Shown: positions 8,853 to 17,297 of the stretch, in pieces | Layout: each line of letters opens with the position of its first letter | How positions within the stretch are numbered: position 1 is the first letter of the stretch | Assembly (NCBI RefSeq): GCF_014650675.1 | Contig: NZ_BMVK01000007.1 | Location: forward strand, 248,001-312,000 | Direction: 5' to 3' | Source: Streptomyces anulatus | GTDB lineage: Bacteria; Actinomycetota; Actinomycetes; Streptomycetales; Streptomycetaceae | DNA length: 64,000 nt | Notes under the pieces: model-generated | The model's input: only the letters and a program-made list of their open reading frames with translations | Databases searched by the model: none | What the model was told of the DNA's origin: nothing | Program-made: the position numbers and the translations under genes

Positions 8853-11800
8853 TCACCGTCCGATCACCGCGGGGCTGCCGCCCTCCTCGGTCCCCCAGAC
8901 GTCCTCGTCCTCCTCCAGATAGGCGGCGGAACTGGTGGTCCGGCGGCCGCTGTCCTGCTCCTCCTCGCCCCGCGTCTCACCGCCGCTGCTGGTGGTCGTG
9001 GGTCGGGGGGCGGGGGCCAGGAAGGTGTCTTCGCCCTCCTGACGGTTCCAGGCGCCGCGGCGGCGGCGCTTGCGGCGCTCGCTCTCCTCGGCCGCGTCGA
9101 CCAGTACGGCACGCACGCGTTCGCCGTTGCCCTTCTCCCCGGCTCCGCCGGCGCCCATGCCCGCGCCGCCCATCGGCATACCGGGCGAGCCGGGCATGCC
9201 GGGTGAGCCCGGGGCGCCGGGTGTCTGGCCGGGGGCTCCGGGCGTCTGACCGGGGTTGAGCCCGTTGCCGGAACCGTCGCCGAGCGGGCCGCCGCCGAGG
9301 GCGGAAAGGCTGTTGTCGAGGCCGGCGGAGTTCCCTCCGCCGTTGGTGAGGCCGAGGTCGGACAGCGGCAGATCGCGGGAGACGGTGCTCGGCCCGCCGC
9401 CCCCGGAGCCGCCGCCCCCGGAGCCGTTGCCGTTGCCGTTCAGCCCGAGGTTGTCGAGGTCCAGCCGATCGCGGGTCTCCCGGTTCAGGTCGGAGTTGAG
9501 CCCGTCCAGGTCCACGGTGCGGGTGTTGCCATCCGGGTCGGTGATCGTCGTACGCCCGGTATCCGGGTCCACGATCTGGGTGGTGCCGTCCGGGAACGTC
9601 GTCTTGAGCATCCCGTTGTCCAGCACGGTCTTCGACCCGTCCGGGTTGGTCACCGTCGCGCCGTGCGTCAGGTCGACGGTCTTCGTCGAACCGTCGGGAT
9701 TCGTGGTCGTCAGCTCCCCGGTGTCGGGGTCGAACGAACTGCGGCTGCCGTCCGGGAACACGTTGTCCAGATCGCCGTCGAGCCCCAGCGAGGTACGCCC
9801 GCCCGTCGGCGTCTCCAGTCCGTCGCCGTTCCCGCCGAGGCCGAGGTCACCCAGCCCGTCGAGCCCACCGTTCAGACCGCCCAGGTCACCCAGGTTGCCC
9901 AGATTGCTGGTCGACGTACTCCCGTCCGGGTTCGTCGTGACGGTCTCCCCGGTCCGCGGATCGACGACCTGCTGGGAACCGTCCGGGAAGGTCGTCGTCA
10001 GATTCCCGTTCCGGTCCAGCGACGTGACCGAGCCGTCCGGATTGGTGATCTTCGCACCATCACCCAGATCCACCGTACGCGTCGAACCGTCCGGATTCGT
10101 GGTCGTCAGCTCCCCGGTGTCGGGGTCGAACGAACTGCTGGCGCCGTTGGGGAAGTCGGTGGTGATCCCGCCGCCGTCCCGGAGCCTGGTGTTGCCACCG
10201 GTCGGCGTGTTCAGGCCGCCCGCGCCGCCGTTTCCGAGAAGGTTTCCCAGACTGCGGGTGAACTCCTCGTTCGGGTTGTTCCGGGCCCCGTCCTGCGGGT
10301 TGTTGCCGCCGAGGTTGCCGAGGCTCTGGGTGAGCGGGGGGATGACCGGCGGCGGGGACTGCCCGTTGCCGCCCAGTGGACCGAGGTCGGTGTTCAGCGT
10401 GCCGCCGTCGCCCGACGGCGAGTTGAGGTTCCCCAGGTTGCCGAGGTTGTTCAACGCGTTGTTGCCGGCGTTGCCCAGGTCGTTCAGGAAGTCGTTGTTG
10501 GCGTTCCCGAGGTTGTTGAGATCGTCGAGCGCCTGGTTGTTGATGTTCCCCAGGTCGTCCAGGACGGTCTTGTTGCTGTTCCCGAGGTCGTCCAGGATGT
10601 CCTTGTTGTTGTTATTGAGGTCGTCCAGGATTTCGTTGTTCTTGTTGTTCAGATCATCCAGGATGTCATTGTTCTTGTCGTTCAGATCGTCGAGTATGTC
10701 GTTATTGTTGTTGTTGAGGTCGTTGAGGAAGTCGTTGTTGTTGTCGTTGAGCTTGTCGAGCCACTCGTCGATGTCCGGCCCGCCGTTGCCGCCGGGATCG
10801 TTGAGCTTGTCCTCGGCGTAGTCCTCGCCCGCGGTGCTGGTGGTCTTGGGCTTCGGTACGTTCTCGGTGAAGTCCTTGGTGAGGTCGAGGAAGCGGTTGT
10901 TCAGCTTCGACGTCTCCGCGATGGCGGGCCGGACGAGCTCCTGGTCGACGCCCTGGTTCCAGAGCTCGACGGCCTTCTCGCCGACCTTCTTCCAGTTGGC
11001 GATGTCGCTCAGGTCGCCGTACTCCGGGTGCTCCTGGAGGAAGCCGGTCTTCGGTGAGTGCCTGACCGTGGTGTAGCCCGCGCCCTGGTACCCGGTGTGT
11101 GTGGTGGCCTCGATGTCGCTCTGGCTGATGTTGTGCTCGTTGACCCAGCGGGCGAGGTCGTCGAGCACGAAGCGCAGTACCCGAAGAGGGTCGTAGTAGT
11201 CGGTCTTCGCCCAGGTCAGCCAGGCGTCCAACAGGCTGGAGGCGGCGTCCTTGAGGCTCTGGCTCCCCGTGTTCAGAGCTCGGGAGTACACCGTGCCCCC
11301 GGTGCCGCTCGCGTCGTCGGCGTTCGAGCTCGCCCCGAAGGTCTCCACATAGCCCTCGTAGTTGTCGTGCACCTTCTTCAGAAGGTCGCGGAAGACGTCC
11401 GCCGCCTCCCCTTTCCAGCTCGCGTCCTCCCGGGAGAAGCGGTCCTCCCAGTCCTTGAGGATGACCGCCTTGTCCTTGAAGAACTGCGCGGCCCGGTCGA
11501 AGGACTCCCCGGTCGCCACGAAGGACTTGAGCTCCACCGCGTTGGCGTCGTCCACCGGAAGGTCGGCGAACTTGACTCCGTCGGTGCCGCCGTCCCGCAG
11601 GGCGATGAGCGCGGCTCGCGGCCCGTTCATGTAGCGGGCCAGCGGGATGGTGCTCATCTCCTGCTTGTTGTAGTCCTTGAACTCGTTGCCCTCGCGGACA
11701 TCGGCGTCGTCCACGTCGTCCGCGTCCGTGCCCGCGAAGTGGATGTCGTTGTCCGACTTCACCCGGCCCTCGAAGACGATGCGGGCCTGCATGAGCGAGG

Positions 11801-12089
11801 ACTTCTTGTTCTTGTTCAGGAAGAAGATGTCGTAGTCCTGACCCTCGTTCACGAGGAAGCCGGACTCCGAGACGACGGACTTGAGGTCCCGTTCACGGAT
11901 GTCCATCCGGAACAGCGGGCCCCCGCTGGTCGAGGTGAGCTTCTCGAAGATCGTCTTGCGGTCCGGCACCGGGTAGCCGGTGATGTGCGTCACCAGCGTC
12001 GCCCAGGCGTCCGACGATTCGGAATCGAACCCCTCCAGCTTGTTCACGTTCGCTTCGGAGTTCGGGTCCTCGTTCTGGACCTCAGCCAC
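8853..12089 (-). CDS. AAWKG-family T7SS substrate with Asn-rich and PDGS repeats
   Basis: 1078 residues from a GTG start with AAGGGGG upstream. The N-terminal ~420 residues are folded and include a WKG turn near residue 225 (DASWKGEAADVF), which gives the AAWKG family its name. Residues ~440-555 are tandem 11-residue repeats of the type NNDILDDLNNK. Two blocks at about 640-730 and 770-870 carry repeated (N/F)PDGS motifs about 20 residues apart, a beta-repeat pattern. A Gly/Pro-rich stretch (GAPGQTPGAPG) precedes a charged tail. That tail has AYLEEDEDVW near residue 1058, which fits the YxxxD/E export signal of ESX substrates. It is therefore a likely secreted or surface structural substrate. 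Function unknown. Confidence 0.85.
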   Translation of the reverse strand: MAEVQNEDPNSEANVNKLEGFDSESSDAWATLVTHITGYPVPDRKTIFEKLTSTSGGPLFRMDIRERDLKSVVSESGFLVNEGQDYDIFFLNKNKKSSLMQARIVFEGRVKSDNDIHFAGTDADDVDDADVREGNEFKDYNKQEMSTIPLARYMNGPRAALIALRDGGTDGVKFADLPVDDANAVELKSFVATGESFDRAAQFFKDKAVILKDWEDRFSREDASWKGEAADVFRDLLKKVHDNYEGYVETFGASSNADDASGTGGTVYSRALNTGSQSLKDAASSLLDAWLTWAKTDYYDPLRVLRFVLDDLARWVNEHNISQSDIEATTHTGYQGAGYTTVRHSPKTGFLQEHPEYGDLSDIANWKKVGEKAVELWNQGVDQELVRPAIAETSKLNNRFLDLTKDFTENVPKPKTTSTAGEDYAEDKLNDPGGNGGPDIDEWLDKLNDNNNDFLNDLNNNNNDILDDLNDKNNDILDDLNNKNNEILDDLNNNNKDILDDLGNSNKTVLDDLGNINNQALDDLNNLGNANNDFLNDLGNAGNNALNNLGNLGNLNSPSGDGGTLNTDLGPLGGNGQSPPPVIPPLTQSLGNLGGNNPQDGARNNPNEEFTRSLGNLLGNGGAGGLNTPTGGNTRLRDGGGITTDFPNGASSSFDPDTGELTTTNPDGSTRTVDLGDGAKITNPDGSVTSLDRNGNLTTTFPDGSQQVVDPRTGETVTTNPDGSTSTSNLGNLGDLGGLNGGLDGLGDLGLGGNGDGLETPTGGRTSLGLDGDLDNVFPDGSRSSFDPDTGELTTTNPDGSTKTVDLTHGATVTNPDGSKTVLDNGMLKTTFPDGTTQIVDPDTGRTTITDPDGNTRTVDLDGLNSDLNRETRDRLDLDNLGLNGNGNGSGGGGSGGGGPSTVSRDLPLSDLGLTNGGGNSAGLDNSLSALGGGPLGDGSGNGLNPGQTPGAPGQTPGAPGSPGMPGSPGMPMGGAGMGAGGAGEKGNGERVRAVLVDAAEESERRKRRRRGAWNRQEGEDTFLAPAPRPTTTSSGGETRGEEEQDSGRRTTSSAAYLEEDEDVWGTEEGGSPAVIGR
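10440..10770 (-). repeat. 33-bp coding repeats (11-residue Asn/Asp/Leu units)
   Basis: About ten in-frame copies encode a unit close to D-I-L-D-D-L-N-N-x-N-N. The Leu spacing (LxxL, then 11) suggests a solenoid or coiled rod. On the plus strand the same DNA reads as Val-rich open frames, which are not genes. Confidence 0.85.
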
Positions 12090-12116
12090 GGGTACCCCCT
12101 TCGGTACTGGTCCGGG

Positions 12117-12593
12117 TCAGGATGTTTCCTCGTCGCCACCCGTGCCACCGACGGTGAGGGCGTCCACCTCGTCGAAGGTCTGGAGCAGCGTCTGCGCGTC
12201 GATCGCGTCGAGGTTCTTTTCCTTGGTCTTGTTCGCTTCCTCGATGGTCTCGGTGAGGGCTTCCTTGAGCTCCTTGAAGAGCGTCATCTGCTCACCGAGG
12301 AGCTCGTCGATCTTGGTCGCGGACGCGGTGATGGCGGTCAGCAGCGTCTTGCCGGAGACCAGGTCCTCATGGTCTCCCCGGCCGATGTGCCCGATCCGCA
12401 GGACCTGGTCGGCCTTCTTCGGGTTGTCCGCGGTGGTGTATCCGGCCACCAGATCACCGAGCGGGCGGATACCGCTGTCGGGGGTGTCCTCGCGGGTGAC
12501 CTTGGCGTCCTTGCGTACCGGCTCGACCTCCAGGTCCCGGAAGTTCTCCATCTGCTTGAGGTCGAAGTGCTTGACGTCGGCCTTCTCAGCCAT
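12117..12593 (-). CDS. T7SS-associated helical protein
   Basis: 158 residues, starting at ATG 12593 behind AGGAGGA at good spacing. It is acidic and largely helical, with a predicted long helix at about 95-140 (LLGEQMTLFKELKEALTETI) and an acidic end (GGDEETS). No WXG motif is present. I recognise it only as the type found between the esx pair and the AAWKG gene in Streptomyces loci. A strong hairpin separates it from the esx pair upstream, and the AAWKG gene follows after 27 nt, so the two are probably co-transcribed. Confidence 0.7.
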   Translation of the reverse strand: MAEKADVKHFDLKQMENFRDLEVEPVRKDAKVTREDTPDSGIRPLGDLVAGYTTADNPKKADQVLRIGHIGRGDHEDLVSGKTLLTAITASATKIDELLGEQMTLFKELKEALTETIEEANKTKEKNLDAIDAQTLLQTFDEVDALTVGGTGGDEETS

Positions 12594-12667
12594 GGGACGT
12601 CCTCCTGGGGTTCGGTTCCGGGCGGTTCGGGAAACGGCGGGCGGCGGTCGGCTCGCCCGCACCGCGT

Positions 12668-12704
12668 CCGGGTTCCACCCGCCACGATGGCGGGTGGAAC
12701 CCGG
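12668..12704 (-). terminator. 17-bp perfect hairpin after the esx pair
   Basis: CCGGGTTCCACCCGCCA and its exact complement flank CGA. It begins 9 nt beyond the stop of the second WXG100 gene. There is no U-run, as usual in Streptomyces. It likely makes the esx pair an abundant short transcript with limited read-through to the rest of the locus. Confidence 0.8.
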
Positions 12705-12712
12705 AGGGGGAA

Positions 12713-13021
12713 CTAACGGGCGCGCACACCACCCCAGTTGTCGGCGCTCCTGCGCTCGTCGCGGGAGTGGTTGTCGTGGATGCTCTGGACCAGCTCGCCG
12801 CTGTCGCCGAGGAGCAGGGCCATGTTCTTGGTCGCCTGGTCCCACTCGGCCTGGACTCCGCGGTACATCGCCTGGTCGTCACCCTCCCAGGAGGTGATGA
12901 GCGGCTTCAGCTCGTCCTCCAGGTTGTTGAGGGTGGTGATGATCTGCTTGGTCTGCTGGGTCAGCTCCTCGATCGCGTTGCGGACCGTGGAGTACTGCAC
13001 ATCGATGATGCCGTCGGCCAT
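12713..13021 (-). CDS. esxA: WXG100 family protein (EsxA-like)
   Basis: 102 residues, ATG start. Two amphipathic helices flank SWEGDD, with Trp 45 and Gly 47 forming the WXG turn. Proteins of this family form helical-hairpin dimers and leave the cell through the ESX channel, usually with a sibling WXG100 partner. The partner here is the gene 91 nt upstream, and the 17-bp hairpin just downstream closes the pair. The C-terminal tail is polar and lacks a clear YxxxD/E signal. Which of the pair corresponds to EsxA and which to EsxB is inferred from gene order. Confidence 0.88.
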   Translation of the reverse strand: MADGIIDVQYSTVRNAIEELTQQTKQIITTLNNLEDELKPLITSWEGDDQAMYRGVQAEWDQATKNMALLLGDSGELVQSIHDNHSRDERRSADNWGGVRAR

Positions 13022-13112
13022 GACATCTCCTCTCGGGTGGCCGGGCGCCAGGGCCCGGGGGTGCTCACGGGTTCCGGCCTCCGCGAAGGGGGCCGGTGCC
13101 GTCGGGGACGGG

Positions 13113-13448
13113 TCAGCGCAGCGCCTCGAAGACGCCCTGGCTGGTCTTGCTGTTGAGCACCTCGGTGAGGTCCTGGTTCTCCTTCGCCAGCCGGTCGGCC
13201 GACGTCACGTTCTCCTGGAGCGCGTCGACCATCTTGCTGATCTGGACGACGACCTTCTGCGCCTCGCCGTTCCAGCTGCGGAACAGCTTCAGCAGGGCCT
13301 GACCCTCGTCACCGCCGACGCCCGAACGTGCGGCGATCTCGGCGACGTTGTTCTGGATCTTCTCGACCGCGGCCCGGGCCGACTCCAGCGAGGAGACACC
13401 TCCCAAGCCCTTGGCATAGTCCGCCCGCCTCTGGCCACTGTCCGCCAT
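13113..13448 (-). CDS. esxB: WXG100 family protein (EsxB-like)
   Basis: 111 residues. I chose ATG 13448 because GAAGGGAG precedes it; a start 12 codons earlier lacks support. SWNGEA gives Trp 59 and Gly 61. The flanking segments are helical, with a Lys/Asp-rich C-terminal helix. It is the expected heterodimer partner of the next gene. The 91-nt gap holds a small hairpin (CCGGCCTCC against GGGGGCCGG, one G-U pair, near 13075-13097) that could adjust the ratio of the two proteins. No YxxxD/E signal is visible. Confidence 0.87.
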   Translation of the reverse strand: MADSGQRRADYAKGLGGVSSLESARAAVEKIQNNVAEIAARSGVGGDEGQALLKLFRSWNGEAQKVVVQISKMVDALQENVTSADRLAKENQDLTEVLNSKTSQGVFEALR

Positions 13449-13891
13449 GTCGCGCTCCCTTCGTTGAGTGACTTCTCGTCGCACCGTTGCACGCCGAGGC
13501 TAAAGAGAACCCGCCTTCCGCCGCAACGTATGCAGGGAAGATTTGAGCATAGTTCCGCGGGCCAGAATCCTTGCGAGCCAACGGAGTTGTCCGAAGGTTT
13601 CCACGAAATGAACCCGGCCCGCCCGCCGACGTCCGTACCGGTCGATGCGGACGGCAAACGGGCAGCCGGAGAATCCGAACGGTCATCGGGGCAGCCCGTT
13701 TCCGGTGCGGCGCGCCCCTTTCACGGGATTCCCCGGGAGAGGCCGGCTGCCGAACTTCTGAGCTTTTTCTGAGGTTTCCCTCGGTGCGCGGCGCACCTCG
13801 AATAGGCCCTCGCCGAAGCCGAGTCGGGTGCGATGTTCCGCGCCACACCCTTTTCTCTTTCTTCGGCACCATATGGGGGATTTCATCCGGA
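13449..13891. other. 443-bp intergenic region upstream of the esx pair
   Basis: No frame here has Streptomyces-like third-position bias plus a ribosome site. Short AT-richer patches near 13545 and 13765 stand out and could hold the esx promoter. I see no match close enough to assign promoter boxes. Confidence 0.5.
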
Positions 13892-15433
13892 TCATGGCCG
13901 GGATTCACTCGTCCGCGCCGCGCCGGAAGCGCCGCATTTCGGGGCGGTCACCCGGGACTCCGCGGCGCCGGCGGCGGCGGCCGGATCGAGGTCCGCGCCG
14001 GTCGGCAGGGCCGCGAGCAGCGGCGCGGGGACCGAGCCGATGTCCCCCTCCCCGTATCCGAGCGCCTCCAGGGATTCCTTGGCCGGAACGCGGTACTTCA
14101 CGCCGTTCTCCGCCACCAGGTAGGTCGTCCCGGCGTGCGCCGCACCGCTCGCGTGCAGGGCCCTGACCAGGGCGCCGCGCCCGGGGCGTACCACCGTGGC
14201 GTCCGTCCGGGCGCAGGCCGCGACCAGCGGCTGGGCGGCGCCCTGCGCGACCGCGACGGGGCCGAGCCCGGTGAGCGGGACCAGCACCGACCGGATCCGG
14301 GCGCCGCCGTTGCCGCCGTCCACCTGCGCGCAGAGCGCGCTGCCGCGGGGCGCGGACTGCGGGATCGGCGGCGTACGGGGCAGCTCCGCCGCGAAGGCCC
14401 CGGCGGCCGTCTCCTTCGCCCGGTGCGTACGGAGCGCGTCGGCGCCGACCGCGCGGGCCTCGGGCGAGCGCCCCTGGTAGGCGTCCTTCTGGGTGGCCGG
14501 GTCGCCCAGCACGAGGGCGGCCTCCAGCCGGGAGAGCGGCACGAGGCCGTCCTTGCGCAGCAGGTAGTACGTGGAACCGCCGCCGGGCACGCTCACCTCG
14601 AAGAGCTGGCCGATCGTGCTCGGCTCCCCGCCGAGCGCCGGTCCCTTCTGCCCCCGCCCCGGTGCCTCCGGCGGTTTCAGGGCGGGTCCGGGGGCCAGGG
14701 CATCGAGGAAGGCGGCCGAGACCGGCATGGCCCGCTCGGAGCCGAAGCCGAGGGCGTTGCGGGCGTCGGATGCACGGTCCAGGGGCAGCCTGCTGCCCCG
14801 CCACACCAGGTACTCGGTGCGGTCCGGGCCGCTGACGAGCACTCCCCGGTCGGCGCCGATGCCCTGGGTCTCCAGCGGCGCCCCGGCGACCAGCGTGGTG
14901 GCCCCCGGCTCGGCCACCCCGGCCCCCATGGCGGCGCCGGAGGTGCTGGGCAGCGCGCCGCCCGGACCGGTGACGCACATGTGCCAGGCGCCGGAGTCGA
15001 GTTGACCGGGGGCGGGGAGGGTGTCGGGCGCGCCGGGGATACCGGCCGGGGATCCCACGGGGACGTCGCGCAGCGAGGCGGTGGAGACGTCCACGGCCTT
15101 CAGCTGGGGGCCTCCGATCAGCCGTGCCGACGCGTAGTTGCGGACCGGGTGGAGTACGCCGTCGGTGCCGGTCCACAGATAGCGGGCGCCGGTCTCGCGG
15201 TTGACCACCAGGTTCTCGCCCTTGCGCCAGGTCTCGTTGCCGCCGGGGCGCAGGAGCCCGTAGACGGTGGCGCCGGCGCCGATCAGGAGGGTCACCAGGA
15301 GGCCGAAGACGACCCCCCGGGTCGTCCGGCCCAGCGGGCTCTCCGGGGCGTCCGGGTCGGCCGTCAGCAGACCCGAGCTGAGCCTGCCCATCATGAAACC
15401 GTGGGCCTGCACCTGGTCGCGCTTGGACTGCAC
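13892..15433 (-). CDS. eccB: T7SS core membrane protein EccB
   Basis: 513 residues, the normal family length. A short cytoplasmic start (QVQAHGFMMGRLSSGLL, a conserved EccB opening) is followed by one membrane segment at about 40-60. A large extracytoplasmic domain follows, with paired Cys (for example the Cys in WHMCVTG and a second near LCAQVDG) likely to form a disulfide. EccB is a subunit of the ESX inner-membrane complex with EccC and EccD. The 56-nt gap to the EccD stop suggests one operon. The other minus frame over the same span is Arg/Pro-rich and is not real. Confidence 0.92.
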   Translation of the reverse strand: MQSKRDQVQAHGFMMGRLSSGLLTADPDAPESPLGRTTRGVVFGLLVTLLIGAGATVYGLLRPGGNETWRKGENLVVNRETGARYLWTGTDGVLHPVRNYASARLIGGPQLKAVDVSTASLRDVPVGSPAGIPGAPDTLPAPGQLDSGAWHMCVTGPGGALPSTSGAAMGAGVAEPGATTLVAGAPLETQGIGADRGVLVSGPDRTEYLVWRGSRLPLDRASDARNALGFGSERAMPVSAAFLDALAPGPALKPPEAPGRGQKGPALGGEPSTIGQLFEVSVPGGGSTYYLLRKDGLVPLSRLEAALVLGDPATQKDAYQGRSPEARAVGADALRTHRAKETAAGAFAAELPRTPPIPQSAPRGSALCAQVDGGNGGARIRSVLVPLTGLGPVAVAQGAAQPLVAACARTDATVVRPGRGALVRALHASGAAHAGTTYLVAENGVKYRVPAKESLEALGYGEGDIGSVPAPLLAALPTGADLDPAAAAGAAESRVTAPKCGASGAARTSESRP

Positions 15434-15489
15434 AGCCTCTCCTCAACTCTTCTTCGATGGACCGGCGATGGAACGGCGTACGGGCGGAC

Positions 15490-16896
15490 TCAGCCGAACA
15501 GGCCGCGCAGCCAGCCGAAGAGACCCGCCACCCACAGGGTGAACGGCAGCAGCGCGACCGCGAGGCCGGTGTGGGCCAGCTCCGCCGCCCGGCCCCAGTA
15601 CGGCAGCACCCGGCGGCCGGGCACGATCCAGGACGCGGTCACCAGGGCGGCGGCGACGGCGAGCAGCACCGCGAAGACGACCACGCGGCCGTCGGCGTCG
15701 CTGTCCACCGCCCAGGCGCGGGCGAGGAGCAGCAGCCCCCAGACCCCGGGCACGGCCAGGGTGAGGCGCTGGCCGATGTGGACGAGGCCCCGGGAGTGCA
15801 GGAGCAGCAGCAGGGACAGGGCGAGCCCGGTGAGCGTCTCGGGCAGGTCCGGGGTGTGGGCGAGGACCGCCAGGGCGGCGGCGGCGATGGTGCCGGTGGC
15901 GGCGAAGAGCGCGGTGACCCAGCGCCCGGCGAGCTCGGTGCGCTCGGCGACCTCGTCGCCCGCGTACGGGTCGATGCCTTCCTGGAGCTGTCCGGCGGAG
16001 GAGGGCAGGGAGGGCATCCGCATCCCGGCCAGTTTGAAGGCGAAGGGGGCGACCGCCCCGGCGGCCAGGGCGACGACCGTGGCGACCAGTGCCACGGCGG
16101 CGGGCATGTCCAGGCCGGTGTAGCCCATCAGGGCTCCGGAGACGGCGGTGGCGACGGCGACCACGGCGGTGGCCAGCAGGGCGGGGGCGCCGACGGCGGT
16201 CGCGGCGAGCGCGAGGACCGCACCGCCCGCCGCCGCCGCGCCCGCCGCGAGCAGCCGCGCGCCCGCGACCTGCACCGCGTCGGGGCCGGTCAGGTCGCCG
16301 CCGGGCAGCACCCAGCCCACCAGGGCGAAGCACGGGGCGACCAGCAGGCCGAGGGCGGTCGCGGAGAGGCGGTCGCCGACCGCGCGGCTGGCGGAGCCCG
16401 CGCCGGCGAGGAGCAGCACCCCGGCCACGGCCGCGCAGGCGGCCCGGGTGGCGGTGGAGTCGGTCACGCCGGGCCGGAACACCAGCACCAGGGCGGCCAC
16501 CACGGTCGCCACGGCGGTGCCCACCAGCAGGCCGCGGGCCGCGCCGGCGTGCCAGGTGTGCAGCCGGCGGCCCACCGTCTCGGCTATCCCGTCGACCAGG
16601 TCGTCCAGCCGGGCCTCGGGCAGCGCCTCGGTGTGGGGCCGCAGATGGAGCACGGCTCCGTCGGCGAGCCCGGCCCGGGCCAGCGTGGTCTCCTCGTCGA
16701 GCGGGGCGTCGCCGAGCCGCTGGAGCACCCAGCCGGCGTGGTCGAGTCCGGCCTCCTCGGCCTCCTCACCGACGTACCGCAGGAGGGTGGGGAGCAGATC
16801 GGCGACCGGTACGTCGGCGGGCACGGCCAGATCGATGGTGACGCTCGGCGCACGTACGGTCAGGCGGCACGATTCGGCCACCGCACTGTCGGTCAT
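15490..16896 (-). CDS. eccD: T7SS channel protein EccD
   Basis: 468 residues from ATG 16896. Residues 1-90 form the ubiquitin-like (YukD-type) cytosolic domain. About 11 hydrophobic segments fill residues 125-465, which is the EccD plan; its dimers line the ESX membrane complex. The ribosome site is weak (GACGAGAG, 9 nt away). An upstream in-frame ATG at 17022 would add 42 Arg-rich residues without family character, so I reject it. It is divergent from eccC and followed by eccB. Confidence 0.92.
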   Translation of the reverse strand: MTDSAVAESCRLTVRAPSVTIDLAVPADVPVADLLPTLLRYVGEEAEEAGLDHAGWVLQRLGDAPLDEETTLARAGLADGAVLHLRPHTEALPEARLDDLVDGIAETVGRRLHTWHAGAARGLLVGTAVATVVAALVLVFRPGVTDSTATRAACAAVAGVLLLAGAGSASRAVGDRLSATALGLLVAPCFALVGWVLPGGDLTGPDAVQVAGARLLAAGAAAAGGAVLALAATAVGAPALLATAVVAVATAVSGALMGYTGLDMPAAVALVATVVALAAGAVAPFAFKLAGMRMPSLPSSAGQLQEGIDPYAGDEVAERTELAGRWVTALFAATGTIAAAALAVLAHTPDLPETLTGLALSLLLLLHSRGLVHIGQRLTLAVPGVWGLLLLARAWAVDSDADGRVVVFAVLLAVAAALVTASWIVPGRRVLPYWGRAAELAHTGLAVALLPFTLWVAGLFGWLRGLFG

Positions 16897-17297
16897 CAGC
16901 AGAACTCTCGTCTTCCGTGCGGGCTTTGACAGAGACTTCCCCGGGAGTGGGAATGTGCGAACAGTACGGAAAGTCCGCGCGGCCGTGAACCGGGGGGCCT
17001 GGCAGGGAAATTGTGCCCGCATACCCGGCGACCGACCCTCCCGCGTGGACAGGCCGCGTTCCGTGAATGCAGACTACTGCCTGCGGCCACCGGCCGTGCT
17101 GCGGGCCGGGGTGAGGAATCCGGCAAACAGGCGGCCATCACGGAAGTTGACCGCTCCCGCTAACCATGCGAAACATTCACCCGGCGTTCATCGAGGCATC
17201 CGAGCCCGAGCAATCCGCCGGGTGGGACCTTTCCTCCTCCCGGGTGCGCCGGTATTCGGCGCGGTCCGGAAAGTCAGTGAACCGGAGGTTCTCTTCC
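16897..17297. other. 401-bp divergent intergenic region between eccD and eccC
   Basis: It must carry the promoters for the leftward eccD-eccB unit and for eccC. No gene is supported. I see no canonical -35/-10 pair or convincing palindrome, only a CTACTGCCTGCGG stretch near 17075. Confidence 0.45.

Noticed and set aside
10440..10770. CRISPR-like regular repeats of about 33 bp
   Set aside because: Repeats are in-frame, contiguous and diverged within a coding gene, without unique spacers.
9663..11057. Val-rich repetitive plus-strand frame
   Set aside because: It mirrors the Asn/Asp/Leu repeats of the AAWKG gene read on the other strand; no ribosome site or family.
13309..13908. 199-residue minus-strand frame between eccB and the esx pair
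   Set aside because: Starts inside the eccB end, runs through a region with weak third-position bias, and ends inside the esxB-like gene; no ribosome site.
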